Position numbers and translations under genes: made by a program. A stretch of 64,000 nt of DNA from Phoronis australis (lineage: Eukaryota > Phoronida > Phoronidae): positions 112,064 through 176,063 of the forward strand of contig NMRA01000384.1 in NCBI GenBank assembly GCA_002633005.1. Reading direction: 5' to 3'. Positions 22,215 to 34,024 of the stretch are shown here, piece after piece (positions within the stretch are counted from its first letter, which is position 1; the number at the start of each line of letters is the position of its first letter). Under the pieces are notes generated by a model. The model saw nothing but the letters and a program-made list of their open reading frames with translations. It ran no database searches and was not told the origin of the DNA.

Positions 22215-22695
22215 AAATTATCGTTACACCGTTTTCCCCTTGATCCAGACTTGATCGATTCTATAGCCCAACAACAAGTTGGGAAGATTGCCCCTGTAGC
22301 CAATATCTTACATGACTAATTAACTCCATTCTGGCATTGATGGTTGGAGGGCCAGCTCTCTTTTGTTCGATAATTGCTCTAATCTCCAATCAGATCATAT
22401 CTAGCCTGACTGGGCTGTGCTGTTAAAATTATAAGTTAAGTTATGGCATAATTGATCATAAACCAATAGCATTTCTGACTAAATTCCTTGTCAAATACAG
22501 GTTTAGTTTTTGAATCGCCAAAATTGCCCAACTACAACTGAAGTTAAGACAATCTATTCTTTCCGAATGTACCAACTTGTTACTGCCTGTTGTCATACAA
22601 GACAAAAGACTGTGTTTGGCAGTTAACAAAGGAGCAAGATGTTATCACATGCTCACAACCCTCCACATCTGGTAAAGTCACTGAACAGGAGAATG
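22215..22695 (-). repeat. Right arm of long inverted repeat
   Basis: Reverse-complement partner of 19140-19665. It contains CAGCCTAGTC-type divergence but keeps the long AGCCTGACTGGGCTGTGCTG block. Confidence 0.8.
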
Positions 22696-24184
22696 TTATT
22701 TTGTTGTAGCCAGCTGTGGCAGCACTGTTGAATATGAAAATTGTATTTCATAGACCCTGTTTCAACCTCCAATTTAACATTAGTTTGTGTTGATGTAAAT
22801 GTGTTTTCATTAGTTTTGCCCTTGTTTCTAAATGAAAACTAAAGAAGATATAGATTGAAATAGAATAATCTGTTTGATTTATTTACTATATTTTGATAAT
22901 ATATTCGTTTTTTCCCGGTGGTTACAGTTCACTAGAAGCAGATGTAAACTATTCAAACAAAAGTGGAAGCAAAAGTCGCGAACTTATGACAGGCAAATCT
23001 CTGTTATGCCCAACTCGCAGGTAGTTTATTTTCTGATCACCAAATTTTTGTAGTTACTTGCCAACCTTCACACACTTCTTTTTCTACTGCGTCACTCTAT
23101 CTGTCAATTACCTGCATCTTACTTTTAATTTACAGGCCATATATGCATATGACTCCTTGCCAACAAAATGTGAATGTCCCAGGTGGGCAGACGATCGACT
23201 GGGCCCCTCAGTAAAATAAAAAGGCTCATGCAAAGCTTCATTCAATAAACAAACCATTCCTAACTAAAGTAAAGTTAATGTTCCATTTTAATTAGTCGTT
23301 GAATTAATCCATGAAAAAATCCTACACCGACACCCTTACCAGTGTGAGTTTGGGCAACTCAACTGGTTTGCATATCATGAAATCTGTCGCCATGATCAAA
23401 GACATCACGCTGTTGTAGGCAACTACATCTTTTTGGACACGGCAGACTGCTGATGTTGTTCTCTAGATTATCAAACCCATCATAAACACAATAGGGGAGA
23501 CGAAATAAATTTTTAAATTTGAAAAGTAAATGTGGCTTGGTTTTTTAATTTTGAAAATTAGTCATGAAATGTGACTTTTACAACCTAAATCTTTTGATCA
23601 ATGTTGCCATTAATTCTGCTGTTTGTGTAACATAATTAGGCTATTTACCACACTAGCAGGCAGCAGTTGAATTTTAAGGTAAGCCAAGTGGTATCCTACC
23701 ATTATTGGCATGTATTTGACCAGATTGTTGTTATTAATGTCCCAACTGAAGGATTTTTCTGATTAAACATTAGCAGATTATTTTTGGATCGTTTGCTATT
23801 GCTTAACATTCTTTCGATATATTTGGGACAATGTAAGTATAGTAAAACAAAAGTTCTATAACATTTATGACAGCATTTTAAAATTTTGATGACAACATCT
23901 TGTTTTATTACAAATATTATAGATACAGTACATTTCGAAAATGCAATTTTGTAAAAATATCCGCCAAGATAGGATCACTGACCAGTAGAGATCAGATTGC
24001 CTATTTAAGAATGCACCAGCATGTAGCAGTCTGTTCAATGTCAGGGGCCAATTGCTGGTTCTCATCACACCCTGGGGAAGTGCTGACCACATGGGGTGGT
24101 TAACAGTGCTCTTGCAGCCTTTCCTAAAAACACAAAATTTAAACCTTCTGAAGTTGATGGTTAGGATAAAAGAATTAGAGGCCA

Positions 24185-24432
24185 GGGGCCGTTCCAAGAA
24201 AGTGACTTAAAATTTATGTTTACTTAGTCCAAGATTTGTGTCAACTTCCTTAACTTTGAAACTTCCACATCGTGTAAGGTAGTCAAAATAAAGACAAAAA
24301 CTTAAGTCAAAAACTTAAGTCAAACTTAAGATCTCTTTCTTGAAATGAACTTGAGACAAATCTCAGATTTATCGTAAAATTTACTGAAATTCAAGATTTG
24401 TCTTAGCTAAGTCAGTTTTCTTGGAATAGGCC
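24185..24432 (+). mobile_element. MITE with GGGGCCGTTCCAAGAAA-type inverted ends, copy 1
   Basis: The left end GGGGCCGTTCCAAGAAAGTG matches, inverted, the right end TCAGTTTTCTTGGAATAGGC. A related element is at 27486-27736; both share the core AACTTTGAAACTTCCACATC. Non-coding. Confidence 0.65.
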
Positions 24433-24812
24433 TCTAGGACTAGTAGATTTTACAACTACTTGTCCGTCTGGACATCTCACAGAAAAAATAACCATCTTTT
24501 TCCATTTTTCAAAGACTTCTAACATTGATGGTGGTACATAAAGTTGAAGTATTACAAAAGCAATGGTTTGATGTTACTTGTTTTTTATGAGAAGCATTTC
24601 CTTGCCCGCCACGTTATGCCCTGAATTAATAATATTTTACCACATTATAATTCATATTTTACCATATTATAATTCATATTTTCATCTAGTAATAAGCGAT
24701 AGATGTTCATTTACCCAAACCTTTGGGGTTTTATAATGAGCTATAAATTTTTTGAAGACTTACGTTGATATGGTCATGATAGCAGTCGATTTGTTACTGT
24801 ATTTTTTGTCAA

Positions 24813-25005
24813 GTTTCTTGAAGAATATAAATTGGTAAATAAAACAACAAGAATGGATCAACTGAAATTTGAAATTTTCGGATGTAATAACTTCCTTTGT
24901 CAACAAAAACAGACAAAGGAAGTTATTACATCCGAAAATTTCAAATTTCAGTTGATCCATTCTCGTTGTTTTATTTACGGATTTATATTCTTCATTTCAT
25001 GAAAC
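24813..25005. repeat. Foldback hairpin with 51-bp perfect inner stem
   Basis: Arm 24851-24901 is an exact reverse complement of 24912-24962, with a 10-base loop (AACAAAAACA). The match continues outward with mismatches and small indels to 24813 and 25005. Open frames in it are by-products of the palindrome. Confidence 0.95.
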
Positions 25006-27013
25006 AATAGTATCATTGGGAGGATCTGGATCGCCTTATTTAGTTTCAGATTTATTTTCTACGTCAAATTTCTTATAATTTACATTGAAGTATGTTAGTG
25101 TTGATTGGTTCATTGGTCTGAAATTTTGTACTTTGTAAAATTAAGTTTTTTGTTATCAAAATATTATTGCAAGAGAAATATGATTATCTTAAAAATCACA
25201 AACTTTAAAACAACCACTCCTACTAATGAAATAAATGTCTTTAGACACCCTTGTAAAAGACAGGATTGATAATTTATGAAATCCTAAATCATCTCAAAAG
25301 TTTACTTTAAAAAGTCTTCACTTTTAATGTCCTTTTGAACTGGTAGGAGTTCTTACAATTAGAGTTCCTGCTATAGCCTAATATAAGGTCAGCCATTCTT
25401 CAAAGCACAAGCAGAAATTACCTTTTGTTGAAACTGTGCCATTCAAAGTATAGCCACTACCTGCTGTGGATTATTTATGTATAGGGTATTTTCCATTCAG
25501 CTTTTGGGGCTCATATTGATTCATGCAGTGATCTGAATCACAGTGTTTACAGTTGATGTCTGGGGCTTGTGAGCGGGCTTTATGACTTGAGTCTTGAAAT
25601 GTTGGTCTGGGGTGAATATGTGATGTTTCTAACTCCTTGTGGAACTGGATGTTGACTAAAGTGGTTCTCTGCTCTTCATGGATTTCACGTGTGATGAGAA
25701 AGACTCTAAGACCTCATTGAATTCAAGCTAGTACTGTTAGTAGGGCCTATGATGATTCAGCTCATTCATGGAGTATTGTTTGTGGTGTAGAGTGTTAAGG
25801 AACTGTTAAATTCAACCTGGGAACCAATACTGCTTGTCAGATGTGATGGAATGTGATTTGTGATGTCTAGACGTGGTTGAATTTGTAGGCCATGAAAGAC
25901 AAGTGGCAGTAAATGACTGTATTGGGCAGATTTGTTGAAAGGAGTGTGAGCTGTTTTGAGAAACACATATGCAGTGAAAGGCTTCAATAGCTATAGGAAT
26001 CGGATTCAGTTTGTAGCGTAGATGTCATATTTTGCCTTGAACCACACTAAAATCCAAGCTGGAATCACGTTGGTTTGATCTAGTTGAGTTTTGTGATCAT
26101 AAAACTTGGCCTGATGTAGCTATTGTCCAATATTGGTTTATATACAATGGAGTGCCACTGTCTGAGGACATGTTTGTACAAACTTAAGACTGGTTGACCC
26201 AATTTGTGGACTGAGATTTTACTAGTAGTTGTCTCAGCCATTGGTTGAATATCGAAACAAATGGGCATTCATCGCTATGTGGAGTGTTACGTAGGATTTT
26301 GGTGAGAATGAAAGCTTGTCTGCTGATCACAGCTTTAACACTGGCAGGTAACGTGGGTGTTTATTATAACATGTTGCTCTAACTGTGCTCAAGCAAGCTT
26401 ATTGCACTTCACTTGACACCGGCAGAAATTGCTCGAAAATATTAAGAAAATACGATTGAGGTGTCATAAAACTGTTGCTGTAAGTTATTTCATACGTGAG
26501 GCACATGCAAGCTTATTACACGTATGGCAATACTTGATATAGGTGGAAATGTCCGCTCGAAAATGTGACGCAAGTATGAATGATTGCATATATTTACTAC
26601 TTGTATTCCCGAAAAATAACGCTGGATGTCGGCTTGACTCCTGCTTCACTGATACGAGTAAGGTCAATTTCTACTCGTATTTTACTTTTTCCACTCGTAT
26701 TTCTGAACATTTACTCGCTTAGTCACTCGGTGTTCACTGTTCTGTAGCATGTCTGTGGGTCTTAATCTGCAGATTGATGTTGTCTAATCATATTTTGCAA
26801 GCTTGTCTATTTCTTGGCCGGAAAGAAGCTTGAGTCGTTATAAAACTGATCACAAAACTAGAATTCACTCGAATGTCTTCTGACCTGGATGACAAAATCA
26901 GCTTGTATTAATTGTGCGTCGCTGGCTTTGAATCAATACTATACAGCCAATGCACCGATTGTGGCAGATTGTTTAAAATTATGGAATTTGTCAATTTAAA
27001 CATAACCAATATT

Positions 27014-27123
27014 TTGCAAGTAGTTTATCCCGTTCAGTCCGCCATCACATCATGTGACCTAATGAATTTAAGTCTGAAAAGATTTCTGCNCCCCCCCCCC
27101 CGACCGGGATAAACTACTTGCAA
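27014..27123. repeat. Short element with 19-bp perfect inverted ends around a SINE-B-like core
   Basis: TTGCAAGTAGTTTATCCCG at 27014-27032 is exactly inverted at 27105-27123. The core resembles part of the SINE-B at 1270-1425 and holds an N (27090) in front of a poly-C run. The 12-mer ATAACCAATATT flanks it at 27002-27013 and 27141-27152. Confidence 0.8.
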
Positions 27124-27485
27124 CACAGGATGATGTTTATATAACCAATATTGTAATTCACAGCTATCACAGAATTATTCTGTTGTTTTAACAGAATTCG
27201 GGCCTGCAGTTTCAACCTTAACAACAACTGACGTGTATTCGGGGATTTCCTAAGTAATCCAGGAATTCCATTTCAGTAATTATCAAGTGGACTGATAACC
27301 CTCACCACGGATGGGTCAGGGGTCCTGGTCCGGGTCAGGGTTTTTCAAGTGTTGATGATCGACACCACTAGTACAGTTCGCAGATATTTCAGGCATGGTG
27401 TAAATTGAAAGGCAGTGTGTCTGGGCAACTAATAAGCCAAAAAACAAAGTTGGTTCTGGTCTTTACCTGGACTCATTTTGAGACC

Positions 27486-27736
27486 GGGGGTCCATTCCGA
27501 GAAACTGACCTGAGTTCATTTTTGAGTTAAATGTAAAGTTTTTCTCAACTTCCAAACTTTGAAACTTCCACATCTGGTTAGTTATTCGAACTTGGTACAA
27601 AACTATAAATGTCAAACACGTCAAACTAAAGATTACTTTCGTGGAACGGGCTTAAGACAAATTGAAGTTTTATCTTAGAATTGACTTAAATTTAAGATTT
27701 GTTTTAGCTAAATCAGTTTTTTTGGAACGGGGTCCC
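27486..27736 (+). mobile_element. MITE with GGGGCCGTTCCAAGAAA-type inverted ends, copy 2
   Basis: Ends GGTCCATTCCGAGAAACTGA and CAGTTTTTTTGGAACGGGGT are inverted copies. The interior is diverged from 24185-24432 but shares AACTTTGAAACTTCCACATC. Confidence 0.65.
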
Positions 27737-28953
27737 AGCACTTACTACACAGAGTATGAAAAAATGCCGGACCGCATGTATTTCAGCCAAGGTATCAGTT
27801 TTTTTGAAAATGTACACAAAGGCGTACTGCCCAGTAAAAAAGATTTGCTTTGCCAAGATATCACTAACAATGTAAAAAAAATCGTGTATAATTTTTGCTT
27901 GTCTTGAGGTACTGTAAAAATTCGGCACCACCAACCGGATTTTAATAAAAAAATCAGATCAGAACTAACTCTGCTCTTTTGGCTTGTTGTACAATTATGT
28001 TTTTACTGCCGCCTCAAGTATACTCACTGTCACTTTACATGTACATATTCAGTGTGTAACACTCCCTGGTTATACATGTATGCTCAATATGTTAATCCAC
28101 TTTAACACAAGCAACACCTGACTACTGAAATGACAGCTGTAGATTTGTTATCACCTAGCTTCCAGTGACATCTGTTGACAATCAGTATCGGGTATCTTTG
28201 CTTTCATTGGTTTTGGTAAAATTTTACCAAAAAATATGGACAAACATAATTGCTGAAATTGGTCTCTTTTCATTTCACAACTGCTTAACATTGCAGTGAA
28301 TGTCCATAATTTGTGGAAGCGTCTGCATTTGGCAGCTGTAGAAAAGAAATATAAAGTGACAACGTATCTCTATGGTGCTAGTTATTTCTTGAGGAAAAAT
28401 TTAAAAAATGTGTTCTGAATTGGTGAGGTATTACTTCAGGGTGTTTCGCTATTTCAGTGGTCGGGCCCCCTTCTCAACATTGTGGATCTGCCCTGGCATT
28501 GGCGCCTGTTAAACAAAATATTTTTGAACAGCACTGTAGACACTATTTGTCACTGAATACGGTAAAAAGTCTTCAGTTTGAGAAAGCTTCTAAGATTTGG
28601 GATCCTGTAATTCAAGCCAAATTTGAATTTTCTTGATTCTGAAGTTTGAGACTCAAGTAATTTTGGAATTCATCATATTTCTGAAATATCAGACACTGTG
28701 TTTTGTGTCAGGAGAGTCTGAAATAAGACTTGTCAGTTCACACAGTCGTTTAAAATAGCTGCTGTTGAAACGTTTGCATGCATTAGCATAGTGTAAAACT
28801 GAGGTGTATGATTGTTAGTAATTCTTGAATTTGGGGTAGCCAACAATGCCTATTACTAAATGTTTTTAACCTTGAGCAAAATAATTTGTCAATGTCTCAA
28901 ACTGGATAATTTGTACTCTAGTTCTCACTCATTTGTGATGTTTGTCGTTGCAG

Positions 28954-29059
28954 GAACGTTCTGCCAGATCAACACCAACGAATGTGTAAGCCAGCCGTGT
29001 CAGAACGGCGGTACTTGTGTGGATGAGGTCAATGGGTACACTTGTAGATGTGTGCCTGG
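28954..29059 (+). CDS. Exon: end of EGF 4, most of EGF 5
   Basis: Encodes [20 protein letters not shown], then [19 protein letters not shown] 5 has both O-glucose (CVSQPC) and O-fucose (CQNGGTC) consensus sites. Phase 1 in, phase 2 out: the intron now falls inside the repeat after CVPG. Confidence 0.94.
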
Positions 29060-29890
29060 GTAAGTTATCATGGTGATATAGTTAAGTGAGATCTACCTGA
29101 CAGTAAAACTTCAGTGGTTTAATATGTTGTGACTCACCACAGGATTTGACTTAGTGTCTCAGAACTGTGTGTTAAGGTTATGCAGGATCCTAGAAAAACG
29201 TTCAAATCTGGCTGACTTTAAACTTTTAGATGCCATGCTTTGTACATTGGCTGCTGGGAATTGTTTTAAAATACCCACTTTTGATAGAGGAGCTATCAAA
29301 AATAGGACTTTTATGATTATTATTAAAGAAAACTCAGAATTGCATCAAACAAAAATCAAACTACAATCTAGAAAATTGCAGCAGTGTTTCTGAGATTTTA
29401 TCTTCACCTTAAGATGTATATCGTCCAAATTTACCTTAGTTTGTTCTTGACAGTTGACTACCTTGTTTCTTAAACGGATGGTCACTTAGCCCAATTAAAG
29501 GCAGGTTCACTTGGTAGAAAGTATTTGTACAGACTTTCAGCCTTCACAGTATATATTATACTTTTTTTAATTAAAATTTTGAGGATATTTGTTAAAATAC
29601 ACCACCTTGTCCATAAGATCCTACTTCTGCATTACCTTGATCTTGAAAATTAACAGTAATTCTACATTTTTTTCTCCAGGAAACAACAGAAAGTGTGTTG
29701 AAAATTACCCAAATTAATTAAAGTGAACTCTCATTTTCATTTGTTGTTTAGCGATACCAATGGATAGAAACGCTACATCAGTTGAGCAGACCTTTTCACT
29801 AATCCAGTCATGTTGAGTTATTTTGGAATGTAATCTGTAAAAACAGAGCAAGCAAGATGACAGTTTTGTAAAGGAAGCTTCTGATTTCAG
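29060..29890. other. Intron with a dispersed repeat copy
   Basis: About 29165-29410 matches the repeat at 7880-8200. No gene seen. Confidence 0.65.
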
Positions 29891-30118
29891 TTTTAATGGA
29901 ACAGAATGCCAAAATGAAATAGACGAGTGTTCCCTGGGTTACTGTGAACACCATCTGAACTGTACAGACCTGCTTAATGCCTGGATTTGCACATGTGAAC
30001 AGGGTTGGACCGGCTACAATTGTACAGAAAACATAGATGACTGCTTGTCACAGCCATGCAGAAATGGTGCTTCTTGTGTCGATGGTGTCGTCAACTATAC
30101 TTGTGAATGTGTTCCCGG
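29891..30118 (+). CDS. Exon: end of EGF 5, EGF 6, most of EGF 7
   Basis: EGF 6 (DECSLGYCEHHLNC) lacks both Notch-type glycosylation consensus sites and has N-glycosylation sites instead (NGT upstream, NCT twice). EGF 7 is DDCLSQPCRNGASC with both O-glucose and O-fucose sites. Phase 2 in and out, donor GTATGT. Confidence 0.94.
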
Positions 30119-30274
30119 GTATGTAACACATAATGTGAACGTCAAATTTTCACGGGTTATTAATGGTATTATGTCTTGTGAACGCTATATTATGTGCCAC
30201 AAACGGCACAATGAGTTATATTCTTCACGTTTTTGAAAGCTTTTGGGATTGTTGTTTTTCCTTGCCTTTCCCAG

Positions 30275-30510
30275 ATATACTGGCCGTAACTGTACAGTGG
30301 ATATCGATGACTGCGCCAGTCTCCCGTGCCAACAAGGTGGGGCGTGTACTGACCACGTGAACGGCTACTCGTGCCAGTGTCCAGTCGCATGGACAGGGGT
30401 CAGCTGTGAGACCGAGGTCAATGAGTGTGAGTCTGGACCGTGTCAGAATGGGGCAACGTGCAATGACTTGATTGGCTCGTATAGTTGCGCCTGTGTGCCT
30501 GGTTATGCAG
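30275..30510 (+). CDS. Exon: end of EGF 7, EGF 8, EGF 9
   Basis: DDCASLPCQQGGAC (O-glucose only) and NECESGPCQNGATC (both sites). The preceding intron is short (156 bp). Phase 2 in, phase 1 out, donor GTGAGT. Confidence 0.95.
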
Positions 30511-31616
30511 GTGAGTGCTGTGATCCGACGCAAGCGTAACACTGGCGTAATTTCTAGTCAAGAGGTCATATGTTCAAAGGCGTTTGGGATATATATATAG
30601 ACCTTCCAAAGCACTGCCACCAGCAGATGGAAGTGTATGATGTATAGAAGTCACTTTATAGTGGTTATTCAAGCTGCCAGATGTTCATTTCATCAAAGGT
30701 GCGTGTAAATGGGTAGCATCTATCCAAAATCAACTGCCGGCTTACCGAGCAGATGATGACCTACACGATACTTTGTGATTCTCGATTGGTAACGTAACCC
30801 GTGCCCCACATGTCTATTTTAGGATGTGCGTTTGTCGGTTTTTGCTGTCCGAAAAAAGGTCAATGCATGAAAATTTCATTGGAAATGAAAATGGGCACAA
30901 ACCAACAAAGAATTTTTTAAGATTCTTTAAATATCCTCTCAGTCGTATATTCATTTTTGCTTGGTAACAAACAATTGCAAAAATTGTCTGCTTTTTGGGA
31001 GGCTGCTAATGTGGCATAGAAAATGAAATGTCCGAATTTGGCGAGAGTTTACCGTAATTGCTGAGTCAGCAATTTTTTTGATGAAATAGAGAGTCTGTCA
31101 TCTCTTGTTCAAAATGTTTACATGTTCACTTCTTTTAAGTTATTTATGATATCTACATGTTGTCTGTGTACTAGTTAGTGATTGTCTCAGTGTCCTGTGT
31201 TTGATTAGAGCACGAGATCAACCAATCACGATGTTGGATTTTGGCCAAGTTAGCATTAGAAAACTGAGAACAATTGCTAATTGCTGATAACATTGTAGTT
31301 ACGTATATTACAATGTTCAATGTTCAATGTTTCGGAGGTAAATCAGTCCATCGTCACGTAAATAGAAAACCCCACAGAAGAGCTGAAAACAGTCTGACAT
31401 CAATAGTCGCAGTAAATACCTAAATGGCTAAAGCTATCTCAAAGGGTGAGCTGTGACGTCCTACCATTCAGCTAAACATTGGCAAAACTCTTTATTGATG
31501 TTAGTCTGATCTACCACTTGAAATTTTTTTGTAAATGAGAAATGTTGCCAGCGATCGTTCTCATCACTTACTGACAACATTCGTGCTTTTTAAGTTTGTA
31601 TCTGTTTGATCTTCAG
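30511..31616. other. Intron, nothing recognised
   Basis: A small ATGTTCA direct repeat at about 31310-31330; no gene or element termini seen. Confidence 0.6.
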
Positions 31617-31804
31617 GTACTAACTGTGAAGTTGACATTAATGAATGCCTGAGCAATCCCTGCTTGAATGGAGCGACGTGTCTCAACTTTGTGAACCAGT
31701 TCACGTGTTCATGCGCTCCGGGATACAGTGGTGTTAGATGTGATCAGGACATCGATGAGTGTTTGTCGTCACCGTGTCGAGGCGGAGCTAGCTGCACTGA
31801 CAAG
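31617..31804 (+). CDS. Exon: end of EGF 9, EGF 10, first half of EGF 11
   Basis: [14 protein letters not shown] and DECLSSPCRGGASC, both with O-glucose and O-fucose consensus. The exon ends in phase 0 inside EGF 11 (CTDK|INGYSC); the donor GTGTGG is poor. The neighbouring frame and next exon make the call firm. Confidence 0.93.
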
Positions 31805-32659
31805 GTGTGGTATTGAGACTGCTTTGGTCAGGAAAAAACAGTAGATAGAAGACAAAATTAATCAGACAAAATACCATTTTCCTGTCATGACGGCTAATTC
31901 TGTTAACAGCAAAAATGACTGATGATAATTATTAGGGCAGTAACATTCTTATTACAGAATGGCTTAGCCCCCTTATTAACTTTCCTGTTAATTCATTCTC
32001 AGTCATGAGTGAAGATCATTGCGATGATGAATTTGGCTTCTGCCCAGTGGTAATGACGGAGGATTGTGGTCATTATGTCTGAATACTTTTGATTTGTACT
32101 GTCTGTCTGTTTGTGTTTCGAAGTTCCCGATTTTGTAAGGGAGCCACACTGCTAGGTGGTTAGGACACCAGAAATACTGTTGATAGCTTTACTAATGTTT
32201 GTTAAGTTTTAGTAAATGCTCTTCAGTTATTGTAAAATTCCACCAATTTTGTTTTTCAAAGACTTCCAACATTGCTATGAGTTCCCACAGTTACTCAAAT
32301 CATCTGATGGTAGCTATAGCTTTGTACTTTAAGGTGAAACATTCATTCGGTATAAACATGAAGATGTAAAATTTCTTTGTCGTGTGTACACTGTTGTGTT
32401 TTCTAAATTTGTGAAACTTTACTATAAGCACTCAACATGGTGTGAAATTTTTGTTCGTAAAATTTCTTGAGCAAAATCATTGTTAAGAGAAAATTGACAT
32501 CTACCGCTGTGAGTTATATTGAATGGCTGTCATGAAACAAAATTTTGGCAAAATTTGTAACTTTTTAACAATGTTATCATTCTTAGTAGAATAGAAAAAT
32601 TGTCATGATGATTTTTGATCTCGTAGCATTTTCTTGAAGTTTGTGGTTTTCTTTTCTAG
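31805..32659. other. Intron with a full-length Tc1-type MITE
   Basis: The element at 31839-32101 sits only about 35 bases after the splice donor. Rest without recognisable content. Confidence 0.7.
31839..32101 (+). mobile_element. Tc1/mariner-type MITE, complete copy (263 bp)
   Basis: Starts CAGT and ends ACTG. The terminal region ATTAATCAGACAAAATACCA is inverted near the right end as TGTCTGAATACTTTTGAT. Same family as 10767-10905, 34025-35172, 39612-39850 and 55573-56037. The flanking TA is degraded. Confidence 0.75.
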
Positions 32660-32813
32660 ATAAATGGTTACAGTTGTACGTGCACACAGGGATTCACGGG
32701 GGTTAGATGTGAGGTCGACATCAAGGAGTGTGAGTCGTTACCATGCCAACACGGAGGAACATGTATAGAACAAGTGGGGGCTTTCTCGTGCCTGTGTCGG
32801 CAGGGTTATAGAG
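32660..32813 (+). CDS. Exon: end of EGF 11, EGF 12
   Basis: INGYSCTCTQGFTGVRC, then KECESLPCQHGGTC with O-glucose and O-fucose sites. The calcium site is altered (DIKEC rather than DI-D/N-EC). The exon ends AGAG before GCAAGT, a GC donor; no GT site in the right phase lies near. Phase 0 in, phase 1 out. Confidence 0.92.
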
Positions 32814-33444
32814 GCAAGTCTAGGCTAGAATGAATGATTAGATACCCTACAAGTCAAACGTTGTCTTCATTTTTGGTATAACGCGTTGTATAAATTTCGA
32901 TTTTTTTACTCATTAGCTGTTGTCATGCGTCATTTGTTTGTTTACTGTCCCTTTTGAAAACACCTGGCGAGAAAAGATTTTCAGGGAACAGATAGGGTAC
33001 ACGTGCTTGTGCTACAAGTAGCGTAATTGGTTCTGGGTACAGGGTCTAATCTTTGTACACGAAATTGAAGTTGAAGTTGCGTCTTGACAGTTTCCAAGTA
33101 CATTTTTGTCTACTAAAGATAAGTGTCTATCATTCTGTGGTCAAGTGCGTGATGGACTGCACTTGATGACCTCAGCATTAAAGCTTTAAGTGCGAGTCTG
33201 AATGCAAAATCTCTAGCTTTTACTCGAAATATCAATTTTTACTGGAGTTTGTAGCTGGAGTCTAGGGGTCATCGAGTGCAAATTGGACTAGATACTCGTC
33301 GGCACAAACCATGAAGTACCAGAGTACACAAAAATAGATACCTCTTTTGACTTTGTATTAAAATACAGCAGAAAATGTGTTATCACTTCATCAATGGTCA
33401 GAAAAAAGCAATAATGTGATTTTTGGCCCAATGTTCTGCTTCAG
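32814..33444 (+). other. GC-AG intron
   Basis: The donor is G|GCAAGTC and the acceptor CTTCAG|GTGATC. Reading frame and EGF spacing require this boundary (GYRG|DRCEENIDEC). Apart from the GC start the donor matches consensus closely. No gene inside. Confidence 0.85.
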
Positions 33445-33584
33445 GTGATCGTTGTGAAGAGAACATTGACGAGTGCAGAGAACCATCTGTTCACCGCTGT
33501 CAGAACCAGGCTCGCTGTGTTGATGGTGTGAACAGCTATACATGTAACTGTCAGCCTGGCTGGGCTGGACAGTACTGTGATGTG
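33445..33584 (+). CDS. Exon: end of EGF 12, EGF 13
   Basis: DECREPSVHRCQNQARC has an enlarged first loop with three extra residues and lacks O-glucose and O-fucose sites. Ends phase 0 after YCDV; donor GTAGGT. Confidence 0.94.
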
Positions 33585-34024
33585 GTAGGTTGGCCTTTGA
33601 CCTTGTGATGTAATAGAAGCGATGAACTTTGGCCCTTCTGTGTAGGAAGCATCTGCTTAGTAAAGGACCTGTTGATAACAGTTATGTCCTCAAAGTTGCA
33701 TTATCTAGTATTATCTTTACATTTAATATGTATTTTCAGCAAGCGCTTTGCATTTAATTTAGTTCAAATTATGGTATCAAAGTTGTTTGAAAAATCAAAA
33801 ATCATAAATCTGATATTATGGAATGGTTTGATTACCATTTGTCATTGCACAACACAGTGGTGCCATCTGCCAGGGAACTGAACCTGTCTAATTCTGTGGT
33901 AGACTGAGCAGAGGGATGGCTATTTTTTGCTGGCACTGGACGCCAGTAGAAAGCAGTTCTGAAACGTGATATTTTTCTCGCTAGTACTCGACCTAGTGAG
34001 TGAATAATGCTGTCCATCAACATA

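Larger units (their letters stand above)
20620..28953. other. Second-largest intron (8.3 kb), repeat-rich
   Basis: Contains the SINE at 20655-20890, the inverted-repeat arm 22215-22695, paired MITEs at 24185-24432 and 27486-27736, the foldback at 24813-25005 and the small inverted repeat at 27014-27123. No EGF exon is missing: the protein reads smoothly from GWQ|G to TFCQIN across it. Confidence 0.75.

Noticed and set aside
30225-30542. 105-residue antisense frame over the EGF 8-9 exon
   Set aside because: Antisense shadow of a clear EGF exon with intact splice sites.
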